From: an uncultured Spirochaetales bacterium
GTDB taxonomy: Bacteria > Spirochaetota > Spirochaetia > Sphaerochaetales > Sphaerochaetaceae
Reading direction: 5' to 3'
Assembly (NCBI GenBank): GCA_949293595.1
Contig: CASFDW010000008.1
Location: forward strand, 1 to 61,428
Length of the DNA: 61,428 nucleotides
The number at the start of each line of letters is the position of its first letter. The stretch's first letter is position 1. The translations under genes were made by a program, and so were the position numbers. Below, in pieces: positions 33,691 to 43,200 of the stretch. The notes beneath the pieces are model-generated. The model was not told the origin of the DNA. It saw only the letters and a program-made list of their open reading frames with translations, and searched no databases.

Positions 33691-34502
33691 CGCCGTCTTC
33701 CCATAACCTCAAGCATCTCTTGTATCTTGTCCATTCTGCCCGCATATGTGCACATCGGACACTTCTTTCTTCCATACAGGAATTCATCGGTATATTCGAG
33801 TCTTGTCCCGTCCTCGTTGCATATGTCCATGCCCTGCTTGAGCAGCACCGCATGGCTTGCCGCGAGATCCCATACGTAGCATGGCTGGCTGACGGTCCCG
33901 TCGAACTCCTCCAGAAGGGCGGGAAGGAGGAGGTGTATTATCGTCGATCCGAACGTCCTGGTCTTTCCCTTGAACCGTGTCAGGTCGAAACCTCCGATGT
34001 CGTGGCTTGTGAACGCCACCTGTCTGAGCCCCGGGCCGGATTCCTTCTTCTGGCCGACCTTCCTCCCGTTCAGAAGCAGGTCCTCCCCCGGCAGGAGATG
34101 CACGTTCATGGCCTCTTCCGCTATTCCGAAGCGCGGGGCCGCGATCATGGCTCCGACAGGCATCCTGTCCTCGTCCAGGATGCCCAGGGATACGGCGAAG
34201 CTTGCAAGTCCCTGCGAGAACACGTCAGTGCCGTCTATGGGGTCCAGGATGAACGTCATCGGGGCGTTTCCGCCGGTCGCGGTCACCTCCTCCTCGCTGA
34301 TTATGTCGGCCTCTGGAAAAAGCCTTGAGACCGTATCTGTTATCATCTTCGAGATCTCAAGATCGCACCTTGTGAGGACCGATCCGTCCTCCTTGTAGTT
34401 CCTCTCGACGCCCTTCTGCATGTCCTTTGCATAAAGGGATGCGTCAAGAACGGTCTGGTAAAGCTCCTCGAACCTTTTTCTGCTGTCGTCCGTAATTGTC
34501 AT
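33687..34502 (-). CDS. Inositol monophosphatase / CysQ-family phosphatase
   Basis: 271 residues of the lithium-sensitive, Mg-dependent phosphatase fold. Metal motif SEEEVTA (site 1 glutamate), ILDPIDGTDVF (DPxDGT, about residue 86) and WDLAASHAVL (the WDxAA motif) are intact. The family includes inositol-1-phosphatase, PAP phosphatase (CysQ) and fructose-1,6-bisphosphatase-like enzymes, and the substrate cannot be fixed. The C-terminal KKCPMCTYAG is unusual, a CxxC-like pair at about 248-251. Divergent from mfd with 37 bp between; AAAGGTG ribosome binding site. Confidence 0.88.
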   Translation of the reverse strand: MTITDDSRKRFEELYQTVLDASLYAKDMQKGVERNYKEDGSVLTRCDLEISKMITDTVSRLFPEADIISEEEVTATGGNAPMTFILDPIDGTDVFSQGLASFAVSLGILDEDRMPVGAMIAAPRFGIAEEAMNVHLLPGEDLLLNGRKVGQKKESGPGLRQVAFTSHDIGGFDLTRFKGKTRTFGSTIIHLLLPALLEEFDGTVSQPCYVWDLAASHAVLLKQGMDICNEDGTRLEYTDEFLYGRKKCPMCTYAGRMDKIQEMLEVMGRRR

Positions 34503-34539
34503 TTTTCACCTTTTTCTATATATTCAGTCCTTGGTGGAC

Positions 34540-37500
34540 ATGAACTTGGATAAACTCTGTTCTGATGATATCAGAAAGAGTCCGGCATATAAAGCATTGT
34601 CGTCGTCGAGGTCTGTGAGGATGGATGTCGACGGTATTTCCTCCTATCCCCTTTCAAGGCTCGTGGAAACGGCCGCTCAGAAGAGGGGAGGGCGTGTCTT
34701 TGCCATCTGCCCCACGGAGGAGAGCGCGAAGAACCTTGCCACCGACCTTTCTGATGTGACCGACCGCAGGGTCCATTTCCACAAGGCAAGCGGCAAGCAG
34801 CTTTATTCCGAGTATCTTGAGTCGGATTTCTCCTACGAGGCAAAGAAGGACATCGAGGAGCTGGAAGGCATGGTCTCCGGCATCGTCGTCACCAGCCTCA
34901 GGGCGTTCTCGGCACCGATGCTGACCAGGGACGCGCTTATCAGGATGAGCCTCCGGTTCAGGATAGGCGACGCCTTCGATCCTGAAAAAATCTCTTCGTT
35001 GCTTGCCGGATCCGGCTATGAGAGGAGTCCGTCATGCTACGAGGTCGGATCGTTCAGCGTCCGGGGGGAGGTTCTGGACGTGTTTCCGTTCGGATCCGAG
35101 AACCCGGTCAGGATCTATTCCGAATGGGACGAGATCGTCGCAATAAAGGAATACGACGCCCTGACCCAGAAGGCGCTCGGAAGCATGGGCAGGATCAGCC
35201 TCCCCGCCATGGGCAGGCGCGAGAAGGCGGAGCTTACGACAATCTCCGACTATCTGCGCAAGGACGATTATTTCATCTATGTCGGCAAGGAGCGTCTCGA
35301 GACGAGCTGGAAGGCGCTTTCCAAGGAGGCCCTCGCCCTTTACAGGGAGGCCTACAGGACCCACGGCGATGTCCTATCCCCGGACAGCCTGCTGCTGGAC
35401 TGGCCTTCGTTCGAGTCGGGGCATGCCGACGGCATCCATGTCTATGACATCCAGAAGCCGGAGCATATCCATTTCTCCGTCACCCAGTCGAGAAGCTATT
35501 TCGGCAATGTCACGTATTTCAAGGAGGATGCCGGGAACCTGATCAAGAACGGCTGGAGGATCCTGGTCCTGGCTCCGAGCGTAGTGCAGAAGGAGCGGCT
35601 GGACTCGGTTCTTAAGGATTTCGACATCACCATAGCCGTCAAGGACATCTCCTCCGGGTTCCAGCTCGAGAGCGAGAACCTCCTTGTCGTTCTCGACAAC
35701 GAGATATTCGGACGGAAGAAGCAGAAGAGCTCGAAGATCGTGGATACGCTCTCCGCCCCCCTGGACTCGTTCATAGAGCTGAAAAGCGGGGATTACGTCG
35801 TCCATATCAACTACGGTATAGGCAGGTTCGTCAAGATCGAGCGCGTCAAGGGGTTCGACACCGAACGCGACTACATCAAAATCGAATACCAGGACAAGGA
35901 GTACATATACGTCCCGATCGAGCAGGCGAACCTCGTTCAGAAGTACATCGGGAACGACGGCAGGCCGCCGAAGCTTGAAAAGATAGGTTCCTCGAGCTGG
36001 AATGCGAAGAAGAAGAAGGCCGTGGAGAGCGCGCAGAAGCTTGCCGGAGAGCTGGTGCGCCTGTATGCGGAACGGGAGCGGGCCGAGGGATTCCCGTTCA
36101 ATCCCGACAACGACTGGCAACTGCAGTTCGAGGCCTCGTTTCCGTTTTCCGAGACGCCGGACCAGATAAGGTGCCTCGAGGAGATCAAGAAGGACATGGA
36201 GACCGTGAAGGTCATGGACAGGCTTGTCTGCGGTGATGTCGGATACGGTAAGACCGAGCTTGCCTTCAGGGCTGCCTTCAAGGCGGTCATGAGCGGGAAG
36301 CAGGTGGCGTTCCTTGCCCCGACCGTGATCCTTGCCGAACAGCATTACAACAATTTCCGGGAACGTCTGGGCTCCTTTCCTGTCAATTCGGACATCCTCA
36401 CACGTTTCGTGCCGGCCTCCCGGCAGAAGAAGATACAGAAGGATCTCAGGGAAGGAAGGATCGACGTGCTCTTCGGAACACACAAGATCCTCAAGAACAC
36501 GTCATTCAGGGACCTGGGCCTCCTGATCATCGACGAGGAACAGCGGTTCGGGGTCAAGGACAAGGAGAGGATAAAGCAGATGAAGACCAACATCGACTGC
36601 CTGACGCTCTCCGCGACGCCGATCCCACGCACGCTCTACATGTCGCTTCTCAAGGTCCGCGACATGTCGTTGCTCACCACCGCCCCCAGGGAAAGACAGG
36701 CGGTGGAGACGTTCATCGAGCAGTATGATTTCCAGATTGTCAGGAAGGCCATAGAGAAGGAGCTTTCACGCGGGGGCCAGGTGTTTTACCTTCATAACCG
36801 CATCGAGGACCTTGACGAGGTCGCCAGGATGATAAATGCCGCCATTCCTTCTGCAATCGTCGAGTACGCCCATGGAAGGATGGAGGCCGAGCAGCTCGAG
36901 GATGTCATGCACCGGTTCATCTACGAGGGGGTGCAGGTGCTTGTGAGCACCACGATCATCGAGAACGGAATCAACATCCCGAACGTCAACACAATAATAA
37001 TAGACAGGGCCGACCTCTTCGGTCTCGCCCAGCTTTACCAGCTTCGCGGAAGGGTCGGGCGCAGCGACCGCCAGGCTTATTGCCACCTGCTTTATCCCGA
37101 CAGGTCAAGCCTTAACGACGATGCGATCAAGAGGTTGCGCGTTATGAGCGAGAACACAGCGCTCGGCAGCGGGTTCAAGATTGCGATGAAGGACATGGAG
37201 TTCCGCGGGGCCGGCAACATACTCGGACGCGAGCAGAGCGGCCATCTCGAGGCGGTCGGGCTTGATCTGTACATGAAGCTGCTGGACGAGGAGATAACGA
37301 GGCTCACGAGCGAGAACCCCGAGATACGCCGCGAGGTGATGCTCAAGCTGGAGTACACCGGATTCATACCTGACTCGTACATAAGCGAGGCGGAGGTGAA
37401 GTTCGAGGTCTACAAGAAGATCGCATCGGCTGATACCTATGACAGGCTGGAGAGCCTCAGAAGCGAGCTCGAGGACCGTTTCGGACCGCTTCCCGAAGAG

Positions 37501-37770
37501 GTCGACAACCTGCTTTGCATCGCGGAGATAAAGATCGTCGCGCGCAAGCTGGACATCTACGACATAGAGGAGAAGGGCGGCGTCATCGAGTTCGAGTTCT
37601 CGAAGCTCGCTACCATCAACCCTGAACGGGTCGTCAGCCTCATCCGCCTCAGCGGAGGTCGAGTGACCCTTGATCCACGGCGTATGAACTACATGATCAT
37701 GAAGGCTGGAGGGGTGTCGCTGAAGGACAAGGCCCTCTTCATCCTCGAACAGCTCAGGAGGCTGTTATGA
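34540..37770 (+). CDS. mfd: Transcription-repair coupling factor Mfd
   Basis: 1076 residues from the ATG at 34540 (a TTG at 34531 adds three). Mfd removes stalled RNA polymerase and recruits UvrA. N-terminal UvrB-like module (about 1-350), the polymerase-interaction Tudor-like domain with DYVVHINYGIGRFVKIERV shortened here (around 425-445), the RecG-like helicase core with CGDVGYGKTE Walker A and DEEQRFG, the TRG-type GRVGRSDRQAY motif, and a C-terminal autoinhibitory domain. The length is slightly under E. coli Mfd (1148). It overlaps trmB by 4 nt (ATGA), so both are on one transcript ending at the terminator at 38497. Confidence 0.96.
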   Translation: MNLDKLCSDDIRKSPAYKALSSSRSVRMDVDGISSYPLSRLVETAAQKRGGRVFAICPTEESAKNLATDLSDVTDRRVHFHKASGKQLYSEYLESDFSYEAKKDIEELEGMVSGIVVTSLRAFSAPMLTRDALIRMSLRFRIGDAFDPEKISSLLAGSGYERSPSCYEVGSFSVRGEVLDVFPFGSENPVRIYSEWDEIVAIKEYDALTQKALGSMGRISLPAMGRREKAELTTISDYLRKDDYFIYVGKERLETSWKALSKEALALYREAYRTHGDVLSPDSLLLDWPSFESGHADGIHVYDIQKPEHIHFSVTQSRSYFGNVTYFKEDAGNLIKNGWRILVLAPSVVQKERLDSVLKDFDITIAVKDISSGFQLESENLLVVLDNEIFGRKKQKSSKIVDTLSAPLDSFIELKSGDYVVHINYGIGRFVKIERVKGFDTERDYIKIEYQDKEYIYVPIEQANLVQKYIGNDGRPPKLEKIGSSSWNAKKKKAVESAQKLAGELVRLYAERERAEGFPFNPDNDWQLQFEASFPFSETPDQIRCLEEIKKDMETVKVMDRLVCGDVGYGKTELAFRAAFKAVMSGKQVAFLAPTVILAEQHYNNFRERLGSFPVNSDILTRFVPASRQKKIQKDLREGRIDVLFGTHKILKNTSFRDLGLLIIDEEQRFGVKDKERIKQMKTNIDCLTLSATPIPRTLYMSLLKVRDMSLLTTAPRERQAVETFIEQYDFQIVRKAIEKELSRGGQVFYLHNRIEDLDEVARMINAAIPSAIVEYAHGRMEAEQLEDVMHRFIYEGVQVLVSTTIIENGINIPNVNTIIIDRADLFGLAQLYQLRGRVGRSDRQAYCHLLYPDRSSLNDDAIKRLRVMSENTALGSGFKIAMKDMEFRGAGNILGREQSGHLEAVGLDLYMKLLDEEITRLTSENPEIRREVMLKLEYTGFIPDSYISEAEVKFEVYKKIASADTYDRLESLRSELEDRFGPLPEEVDNLLCIAEIKIVARKLDIYDIEEKGGVIEFEFSKLATINPERVVSLIRLSGGRVTLDPRRMNYMIMKAGGVSLKDKALFILEQLRRLL

Positions 37771-38486
37771 CGGAAGAAATATTCGAAAGGCTCAACCGGA
37801 TCGAGGTCCGCAGCGGCATGGAGCGCCAGATAAAAAGCTATGTTCTGAGAAACAACACCCTGGACGAGCATCAGAAGGAGATTGTCAAGAAATATGGCGG
37901 GAAATACCTTCTGTTCTTCGACGAGGGCGGACGGATCGACGTGCGCGGGATATATGGCGATGAAAAACCCCTGGTCATCGAAATAGGGTTCGGCATGGGG
38001 GAGGGCACCGTTTCGATTGCAAAAGAGCGTGCCGGATACGACTACCTTGCCATCGACGTGTATCTTGCCGGCGTGGTGAAGCTTTTGAACAATGTCGGCT
38101 CCCAGGGGCTGGACAATGTGAGGATAATGCGCTTCAACGCTCCGGACGTCCTGGAGCATATGGTGGATGACGGCTCTGTTGCGGGCTTCCACATATTCTT
38201 TCCGGATCCCTGGCCGAAGAAGAGGCACCACAAGAGGAGGCTCATACAGAGGCCGCTGGTGGAGCTTCTAGCCCGCAAGCTGGAAAAGGGGGGATATGTT
38301 TATCTTGCGACGGATTGGAAGGAGTATGCCGAATGGATGCTCGACGTCCTCTCGTCCGTCGATTCGCTCGAGAACCCTTACTGCGGTTTTGCGGATCCCG
38401 TTCCCTGGCGTCCCCGGACGAAGTTCGAGCAGAAGGGGCTCGACAAGGATTACGAGATAAGCGAGCTGTGGTTTGTGAAAAGATGA
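37767..38486 (+). CDS. trmB: tRNA (guanine-N7-)-methyltransferase
   Basis: 239 residues. Makes m7G46 in the tRNA variable loop using SAM. SAM-binding EIGFGMGEGT (near residue 75), the IDVYLAGVVKLL adenine-side segment, the catalytic/binding FPDPWPKKRHHKRRL block and the C-terminal TKFEQKGL segment are intact. An N-terminal extension of about 45 residues precedes the core, as in several spirochaetal homologues. Translationally coupled to mfd by ATGA overlap; strong terminator downstream. Confidence 0.95.
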   Translation: MTEEIFERLNRIEVRSGMERQIKSYVLRNNTLDEHQKEIVKKYGGKYLLFFDEGGRIDVRGIYGDEKPLVIEIGFGMGEGTVSIAKERAGYDYLAIDVYLAGVVKLLNNVGSQGLDNVRIMRFNAPDVLEHMVDDGSVAGFHIFFPDPWPKKRHHKRRLIQRPLVELLARKLEKGGYVYLATDWKEYAEWMLDVLSSVDSLENPYCGFADPVPWRPRTKFEQKGLDKDYEISELWFVKR

Positions 38487-38496
38487 GGAAATGAAT

Positions 38497-38531
38497 GAAG
38501 CCGGCCTTTTCCGGGCCGGCTTCGTGTTTTT
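38497..38531 (+). terminator. Terminator of mfd-trmB
   Basis: A perfect 10-bp stem GAAGCCGGCC/GGCCGGCTTC with a 7-nt loop is followed by GTGTTTTT. It also sits between the convergent trmB and EF-G paralogue genes. Confidence 0.85.
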
Positions 38532-38540
38532 CACAAGGCC

Positions 38541-40616
38541 TCAGGCTTCCTTGTCCTTTTTGGCCTCGGCTATGACATCGTCGGCAAGCTTGCCGTTGAG
38601 TGTCTCGTAGTGGTCGAATTCGAGCTCGAAGCTTCCCGTTCCGCTTGTCATGCTCTTTAGGTCGATCGCATAGTTCCTGAGCTCGGCCATCGGAACCTCG
38701 GCCTTCACTGCGACAAGATGTCCCTTCTCCTCCTGCCCGAGGACCCTTCCCCTCTTGCTTGAGAGGTCGGAAAGGATCGATCCGAGGTATTCCTGGTCTA
38801 TGAACACCTCGAGCTTCATGAACGGCTCGAGAAGCACGCATCCTGCTTTCGAAAGCGCGATTTCCATGGCTCCCTTGGCCGCAAGCTTGAACGCCATCTC
38901 CGAAGAGTCGACCGGGTGTTCCTTTCCATCGGAGAGGGTGATTCCGATATCCACGAGCGGATATCCCGCAAGATAGCCTTCCTCCATCTTCTCATGGAGA
39001 CCCTTCTCGATTCCCGGAATGTATCCCTTGCTGACGGCTCCTCCCTTGATCACATTGTTGAACTCGTAGTATTTGCCTCTCTCGATCGGCTCGATCTCGA
39101 TGACGACACGTCCGAACTGGCCGTGGCCGCCTGACTGCTTCTTGTGCGAATACTCGGCGAGTCCGCTCTTCTTTGTGATAGTCTCGCGGTATGCGATCTT
39201 CGGTGTGCGTGTGTGGATCACGACCTTCTGCTTGTCGCGGATCTTGTCGAGGATCATGTTGATGTGCAGTTCGCCCATTCCTCCGATGATCGATTCCTTG
39301 GTCTCCTCGTTGTAGCTTACCTGGAATGTGAGGTCCTCCTCCGCGATGCGGTGGAGCGCATCGTTCATCTTGTCCTCGCTCTTCTTGTCGTCGGCGCTGA
39401 TCGCAAGCTGGTAGATCGGCTGCGGAAGCCTGAGCGGGCGGAAGCGCCTCTTGAACTCGGGACCGGCCGTGAAGGTTGCGTTGGTGTAGGCGATGTCGCA
39501 TTTAGTGACGATGCCTATGTCACCGGCCTGGAGGCTGTCGGTTTCGATGAGCTTCTTTCCAACGGCCCTGTAGAGCTTGCCGAACTTGGCCTTCTTCGCA
39601 AGCTCGGGGTTGTAGATGTCCGTCTCCGGGGTTATTATCCCGGTCACTACCTTTATGAAGCTCATCTTTCCGGAGAACTGGTCGAGCGTAGTCTTGAAGC
39701 AGTATGCCGAAACGGGGCCCTCGGGATTCATTGCAAGCGTGGTTTCCTCGCCCTCGCGTCCGATTATGAACTCAGGCATGCCGAGAGGTGAGGGGAAGTT
39801 GTTCTTGATAAAGTTGAGAAGGGATGTGATTCCTGCTCCCTTGTCCGTGGCACCGCAGAACACAGGCACTATCCTGTTCTCCTTGAGCCCTTCCCTGAGT
39901 CCGCGCCGTATGTCGTCGGAGGAAAGTGTGCCCTCCTCGAAATATTTCTCGATGAGGTCGTCCGCGCCTTCCGCGGCATTCTCGATGAGCCTTCCCCTGA
40001 AATCCTCCACAACGGCGGCATACTTCTCGGGTATCCCGATCGGGGTTTCTTTTCCGCCCTCGTGGCATTCGTATGCCTGGTTCTCGATCAGGTTGATGAC
40101 GCCGTGGAATTCCTCAGCTTCCCCGAGGGCCATCACGACCGGAACGAAATGGGAATCGAATTCGCTTTCCAGCGAATCGATGACATGTCTATAGCTTGCG
40201 CGCTCCTTGTCCATCTTGTTGATGAAAACGGCACGCGGTTTGTTTCTTTCGTCAAGTCTTCTCCAGAGCTTTATCGTCTCGATCTGGGCGCCTTCGCGTC
40301 CGTCCACGATCATGAGCGCCGATTCGCATGCCCTGAATGCACATATTGCTTCTCCTATGAAGTCTGCTGTTCCCGGGGTGTCGAGTATGTTTAGCGTCCT
40401 TCCATCCCAAGTCATGCTCGAGAGGGTTGTGTGTACTGAAATCTTTCTCTGAATCTCTTCTTCTGTGTAATCGCTCGTGGTCTTGCCACTGTCCACTGTC
40501 TCGGCACGGGAAAGAACTCCCGAATAGAAAAGCATCTGTTCTATCAGGTTGGTCTTTCCCGTACCGTTATGGCCGATGACTGCAACATTCCTGATATCCT
40601 TTGTTTCTACGCTCAT
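38541..40616 (-). CDS. EF-G paralogue (EFG II-like) with altered GTPase motifs
   Basis: 691 residues, the five-domain EF-G architecture. G1 is GHNGTGKT (15-22) instead of AHIDAGKT, and G3 is DTPGTADF, where the catalytic histidine of DTPGHVDF is replaced by T83. NKMD (G4) is kept, and domains III-V are complete (KSGGHGQFG-like loop, domain IV YSHKKQSGGHGQFGR shortened). Such divergent paralogues (EFG II, Thermus EF-G-2) have little or unclear translocase activity. Good GGAGG Shine-Dalgarno before the ATG. A canonical EF-G lies 0.5 kb away on the same strand with an XRE gene between. Confidence 0.88.
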   Translation of the reverse strand: MSVETKDIRNVAVIGHNGTGKTNLIEQMLFYSGVLSRAETVDSGKTTSDYTEEEIQRKISVHTTLSSMTWDGRTLNILDTPGTADFIGEAICAFRACESALMIVDGREGAQIETIKLWRRLDERNKPRAVFINKMDKERASYRHVIDSLESEFDSHFVPVVMALGEAEEFHGVINLIENQAYECHEGGKETPIGIPEKYAAVVEDFRGRLIENAAEGADDLIEKYFEEGTLSSDDIRRGLREGLKENRIVPVFCGATDKGAGITSLLNFIKNNFPSPLGMPEFIIGREGEETTLAMNPEGPVSAYCFKTTLDQFSGKMSFIKVVTGIITPETDIYNPELAKKAKFGKLYRAVGKKLIETDSLQAGDIGIVTKCDIAYTNATFTAGPEFKRRFRPLRLPQPIYQLAISADDKKSEDKMNDALHRIAEEDLTFQVSYNEETKESIIGGMGELHINMILDKIRDKQKVVIHTRTPKIAYRETITKKSGLAEYSHKKQSGGHGQFGRVVIEIEPIERGKYYEFNNVIKGGAVSKGYIPGIEKGLHEKMEEGYLAGYPLVDIGITLSDGKEHPVDSSEMAFKLAAKGAMEIALSKAGCVLLEPFMKLEVFIDQEYLGSILSDLSSKRGRVLGQEEKGHLVAVKAEVPMAELRNYAIDLKSMTSGTGSFELEFDHYETLNGKLADDVIAEAKKDKEA

Positions 40617-40703
40617 GAATTTTCCTCCTTTTGAAAAATCGAAGCTTTATATCAGATTAAAGGTTCATCAACCATATGTCAAATTTTTTTAAAACGCGCA
40701 CGC

Positions 40704-40734
40704 GCATAAGAAAACCCGCTCCTGGGAGCGGGTT
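40704..40734 (-). terminator. Terminator after the XRE gene (minus strand)
   Basis: A 9-bp stem AACCCGCTC/GAGCGGGTT with a 4-nt loop lies 3 nt beyond the XRE stop codon. The tail is short (TTCTTATG), so strength is uncertain. Confidence 0.6.
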
Positions 40735-40737
40735 GCA

Positions 40738-41058
40738 TCATCTGATGACCTCGTCGACGATGTCGCTTACCTTGTTCTTGAGCAAAAACCTCATGAGCTC
40801 CTGGCTGTCGTTGTTCTCGCCCTGCGACTTTATGTCGCTGTATTCGCTGAACAGCGTCCATGCCGGAGTTTCAAGAACCGAGGCGATTTTCTCTATCGTC
40901 TGGAAGGACGGAGCCTTCCTCGCCGTCTCGATCTCCGTGATGAACGAGGTTGAAACGCCGATCAGACCGGCAAGCCTTGCCTGTGTCAGGCCTTTCTTCT
41001 TCCTCTTGTGCTTCAGGTTGTTCGCAAAGATCTCCTGCAGATTGCTAACTTTTTCCAT
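40738..41058 (-). CDS. XRE-family helix-turn-helix regulator
   Basis: 106 residues. An HTH_3 domain occupies about 10-65: helices around IFANNLKHKRKKKGL, TQARLAGLIGVSTSFI (HTH) and ETARKAPSFQTIEKIASVL cut here for clarity. The C-terminal 40 residues are acidic and helical. It has a GGAG ribosome binding site and lies 48 bp downstream of canonical fusA on the same strand, so the two may share a transcript that ends at the hairpin at 40713-40734. Target unknown. Confidence 0.85.
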   Translation of the reverse strand: MEKVSNLQEIFANNLKHKRKKKGLTQARLAGLIGVSTSFITEIETARKAPSFQTIEKIASVLETPAWTLFSEYSDIKSQGENNDSQELMRFLLKNKVSDIVDEVIR

Positions 41059-41106
41059 GTTGACATTCTCCTAGCTGCTGCGTTAACAAGTTTAAAACCA
41101 AATACC

Positions 41107-43131
41107 TCAGGCTTTCTGCGCATAATGCGAGAATTCCATCGAGAATGTTCCTCTTCCCTGGGTCGCCGACCTCAGGACGGTGGTGTAGCCGAACATTTTC
41201 GCAAGCGGAACCTGCGCATTGACAGTATCCCCTCCGATCTTGGATTCCATGGATTCAACGATCCCCATCCTCTGGGTGATCGAGCCGATGACCTCGCCGA
41301 TGTATTCCGACGGGCTCGAGACCTGGACCTTCATCACAGGCTCCATAAGCACCGGGCCTGCCTGCGTGCACGCCTTGTCGAAGGCCATTGAAGCGCAGGA
41401 TGTGAATGCGAACGGTGTTGCCGTGAGCTCGTCGTATTCGAACGAAACGATGTCCGCCTCTATGCCGGTGCATTCGTAGCCGAATTTTATGCCGCTTTGG
41501 AACGCGCCCTCGATGCCGAGCCTCATCGCCTGGATTATCTCCTCCGGCACGTCCCTCGTCTTGGCGCTTATCCTGCAGACGTTGTCCGAGCCGGTTGCAA
41601 GCGGCCTTACCTTCACCGTGACAAAAGCCGTGTTCTCCTTGTTCGCGATCACCTTGTCGAACCTCTCTGCGGCAGTGACCTCCGAAAGGATTGATTCGCG
41701 GTATGTAACCTGCGGGTTTCCGACCCGCGCGTCGATCTTCATTTCCTTGGTGATCCTGGTCACAAGCACGTCCAGGTGCAGCTCGCCCATTCCCGAGATC
41801 ACCAGCTGTCCTGTCTCCGGATCGTCCTTGTATGTGAACGTCGGATCCTCCATCGCAAGCATCTCCAGGGCCTTCTTGAGCTTGTCCTGGGCATCCGTGG
41901 TCTTTGGCTCTATGGCGATCGTTATGACCGGCTTCGGAAACTGCATCTTCTCAAGAAGATACGGTGTGCTTTCCGTAGCGATCGTGTCCCCGGTCTGTGC
42001 CTGCTTGAATCCGATGATGACTCCGATGTCTCCCGCCTTGATCTCGGAGAGCTCCTCGCTGCGGTCCGCATGCATCCTGAGAAGGCGGTTGATCCTCTCC
42101 TTCCTCTCCTTTGTGGCGTTGTAGACGGCGACACCCTTCTTGAGCACTCCGGAATAGACACGCACGAAACACATAGGTCCTGCCTGCGGGTCTACCTGGA
42201 TCTTGAATATCAGGGCCTCCAGGTTCGCGTTCTGGCTGTGGGTCACCTGCACTGTCTTTCCGTTCTTCGCGTTCACCGCGCCGATGGCCGGCATCTCCAC
42301 AGGGGAGGGAAGGTAGTCGACGATTCCGTCGAGCAATGTCTGGACCCCGATGTTTTTCAATGACGAGCCGACAAATACCGGCATGAGCGCACGGTCCATG
42401 GTGGCCTTCCTGATTGTCTTCTTTATCAGGGACTCGGGTATTTCGGCTCCCTCGAAGTAAAGCTCCATGATCTCGTCGGAGAACGACGATACCTGGTCTA
42501 TGAGTTTTTCACGCCACTGTCCGGCCTGCCCGGATACTTCTGCAGGGATGTCCGATTCGATTATCTCGCTGCCCTGCTCGCCAGTGAAGGTCAGGTAGCG
42601 CATCTTCAAAAGATCCACAACCCCGGAAAAACCGCTCTCGCTTCCCACCGGGATGAAAAGCGGGCATGGGTTGGCTCCAAGCTTTTTGACCATCTGGTCC
42701 AGAACCGAATAGAAATCCGCACCGAGCCTGTCCATCTTGTTGACGAACGCGATCCTGGGGACGGCATAGGTGTCCGCCTGACGCCATACGGTCTCGGTCT
42801 GCGGTTCCACACCTCCTACCGCGCAAAAGACAGCGACGGCACCGTCGAGAACCCTCAACGACCTTTCGACCTCGGCCGTGAAATCGACGTGGCCCGGAGT
42901 GTCGATGATGTTGATCTGATGGTTTTTCCAGTAGCAGGTCGTCGCCGCGCTGGTTATGGTTATCCCGCGGTCCTGCTCCTGCTGCATCCAGTCCATGGTG
43001 GCCTCTCCGTTGTCGACCTCGCCGATACGGTGGTTCTCCCCCGTGTAGAAAAGGATCCTTTCCGTCGTTGTGGTCTTTCCGGCGTCTATGTGGGCCATGA
43101 TCCCTATGTTTCTTATCTGGTTCTCGTCCAT
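41107..43131 (-). CDS. fusA: Elongation factor G
   Basis: 674 residues with canonical G motifs: [11 protein letters not shown] (13-23), [10 protein letters not shown] switch I, DTPGHVDF with catalytic H81, NKMD and a full set of domains II-V. It is shorter than E. coli EF-G (704). Spirochaetes often carry two dedicated EF-Gs (spdEFG1 for translocation, spdEFG2 for recycling). Which of these this is cannot be told by eye. It is not in a str operon (no rpsL, rpsG or tuf next to it). There is no Shine-Dalgarno sequence; TTCACA-N17-TAAACT stands 7 nt before the ATG. Confidence 0.95.
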   Translation of the reverse strand: MDENQIRNIGIMAHIDAGKTTTTERILFYTGENHRIGEVDNGEATMDWMQQEQDRGITITSAATTCYWKNHQINIIDTPGHVDFTAEVERSLRVLDGAVAVFCAVGGVEPQTETVWRQADTYAVPRIAFVNKMDRLGADFYSVLDQMVKKLGANPCPLFIPVGSESGFSGVVDLLKMRYLTFTGEQGSEIIESDIPAEVSGQAGQWREKLIDQVSSFSDEIMELYFEGAEIPESLIKKTIRKATMDRALMPVFVGSSLKNIGVQTLLDGIVDYLPSPVEMPAIGAVNAKNGKTVQVTHSQNANLEALIFKIQVDPQAGPMCFVRVYSGVLKKGVAVYNATKERKERINRLLRMHADRSEELSEIKAGDIGVIIGFKQAQTGDTIATESTPYLLEKMQFPKPVITIAIEPKTTDAQDKLKKALEMLAMEDPTFTYKDDPETGQLVISGMGELHLDVLVTRITKEMKIDARVGNPQVTYRESILSEVTAAERFDKVIANKENTAFVTVKVRPLATGSDNVCRISAKTRDVPEEIIQAMRLGIEGAFQSGIKFGYECTGIEADIVSFEYDELTATPFAFTSCASMAFDKACTQAGPVLMEPVMKVQVSSPSEYIGEVIGSITQRMGIVESMESKIGGDTVNAQVPLAKMFGYTTVLRSATQGRGTFSMEFSHYAQKA

Positions 43132-43138
43132 GGCAGAA

Positions 43139-43167
43139 AGTTTATCAATATTCGGGTTTTTTGTGAA
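43139..43167 (-). promoter_or_regulatory. Candidate promoter of fusA
   Basis: Minus strand: TTCACA (43167-43162), a 17-bp spacer and TAAACT (43144-43139), then 7 nt to the ATG. With no ribosome binding site, a leaderless EF-G transcript is predicted. Confidence 0.5.
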
Positions 43168-43200
43168 CCACCGGGAAAGGGCAGGAGCGTGTCACCGCGG

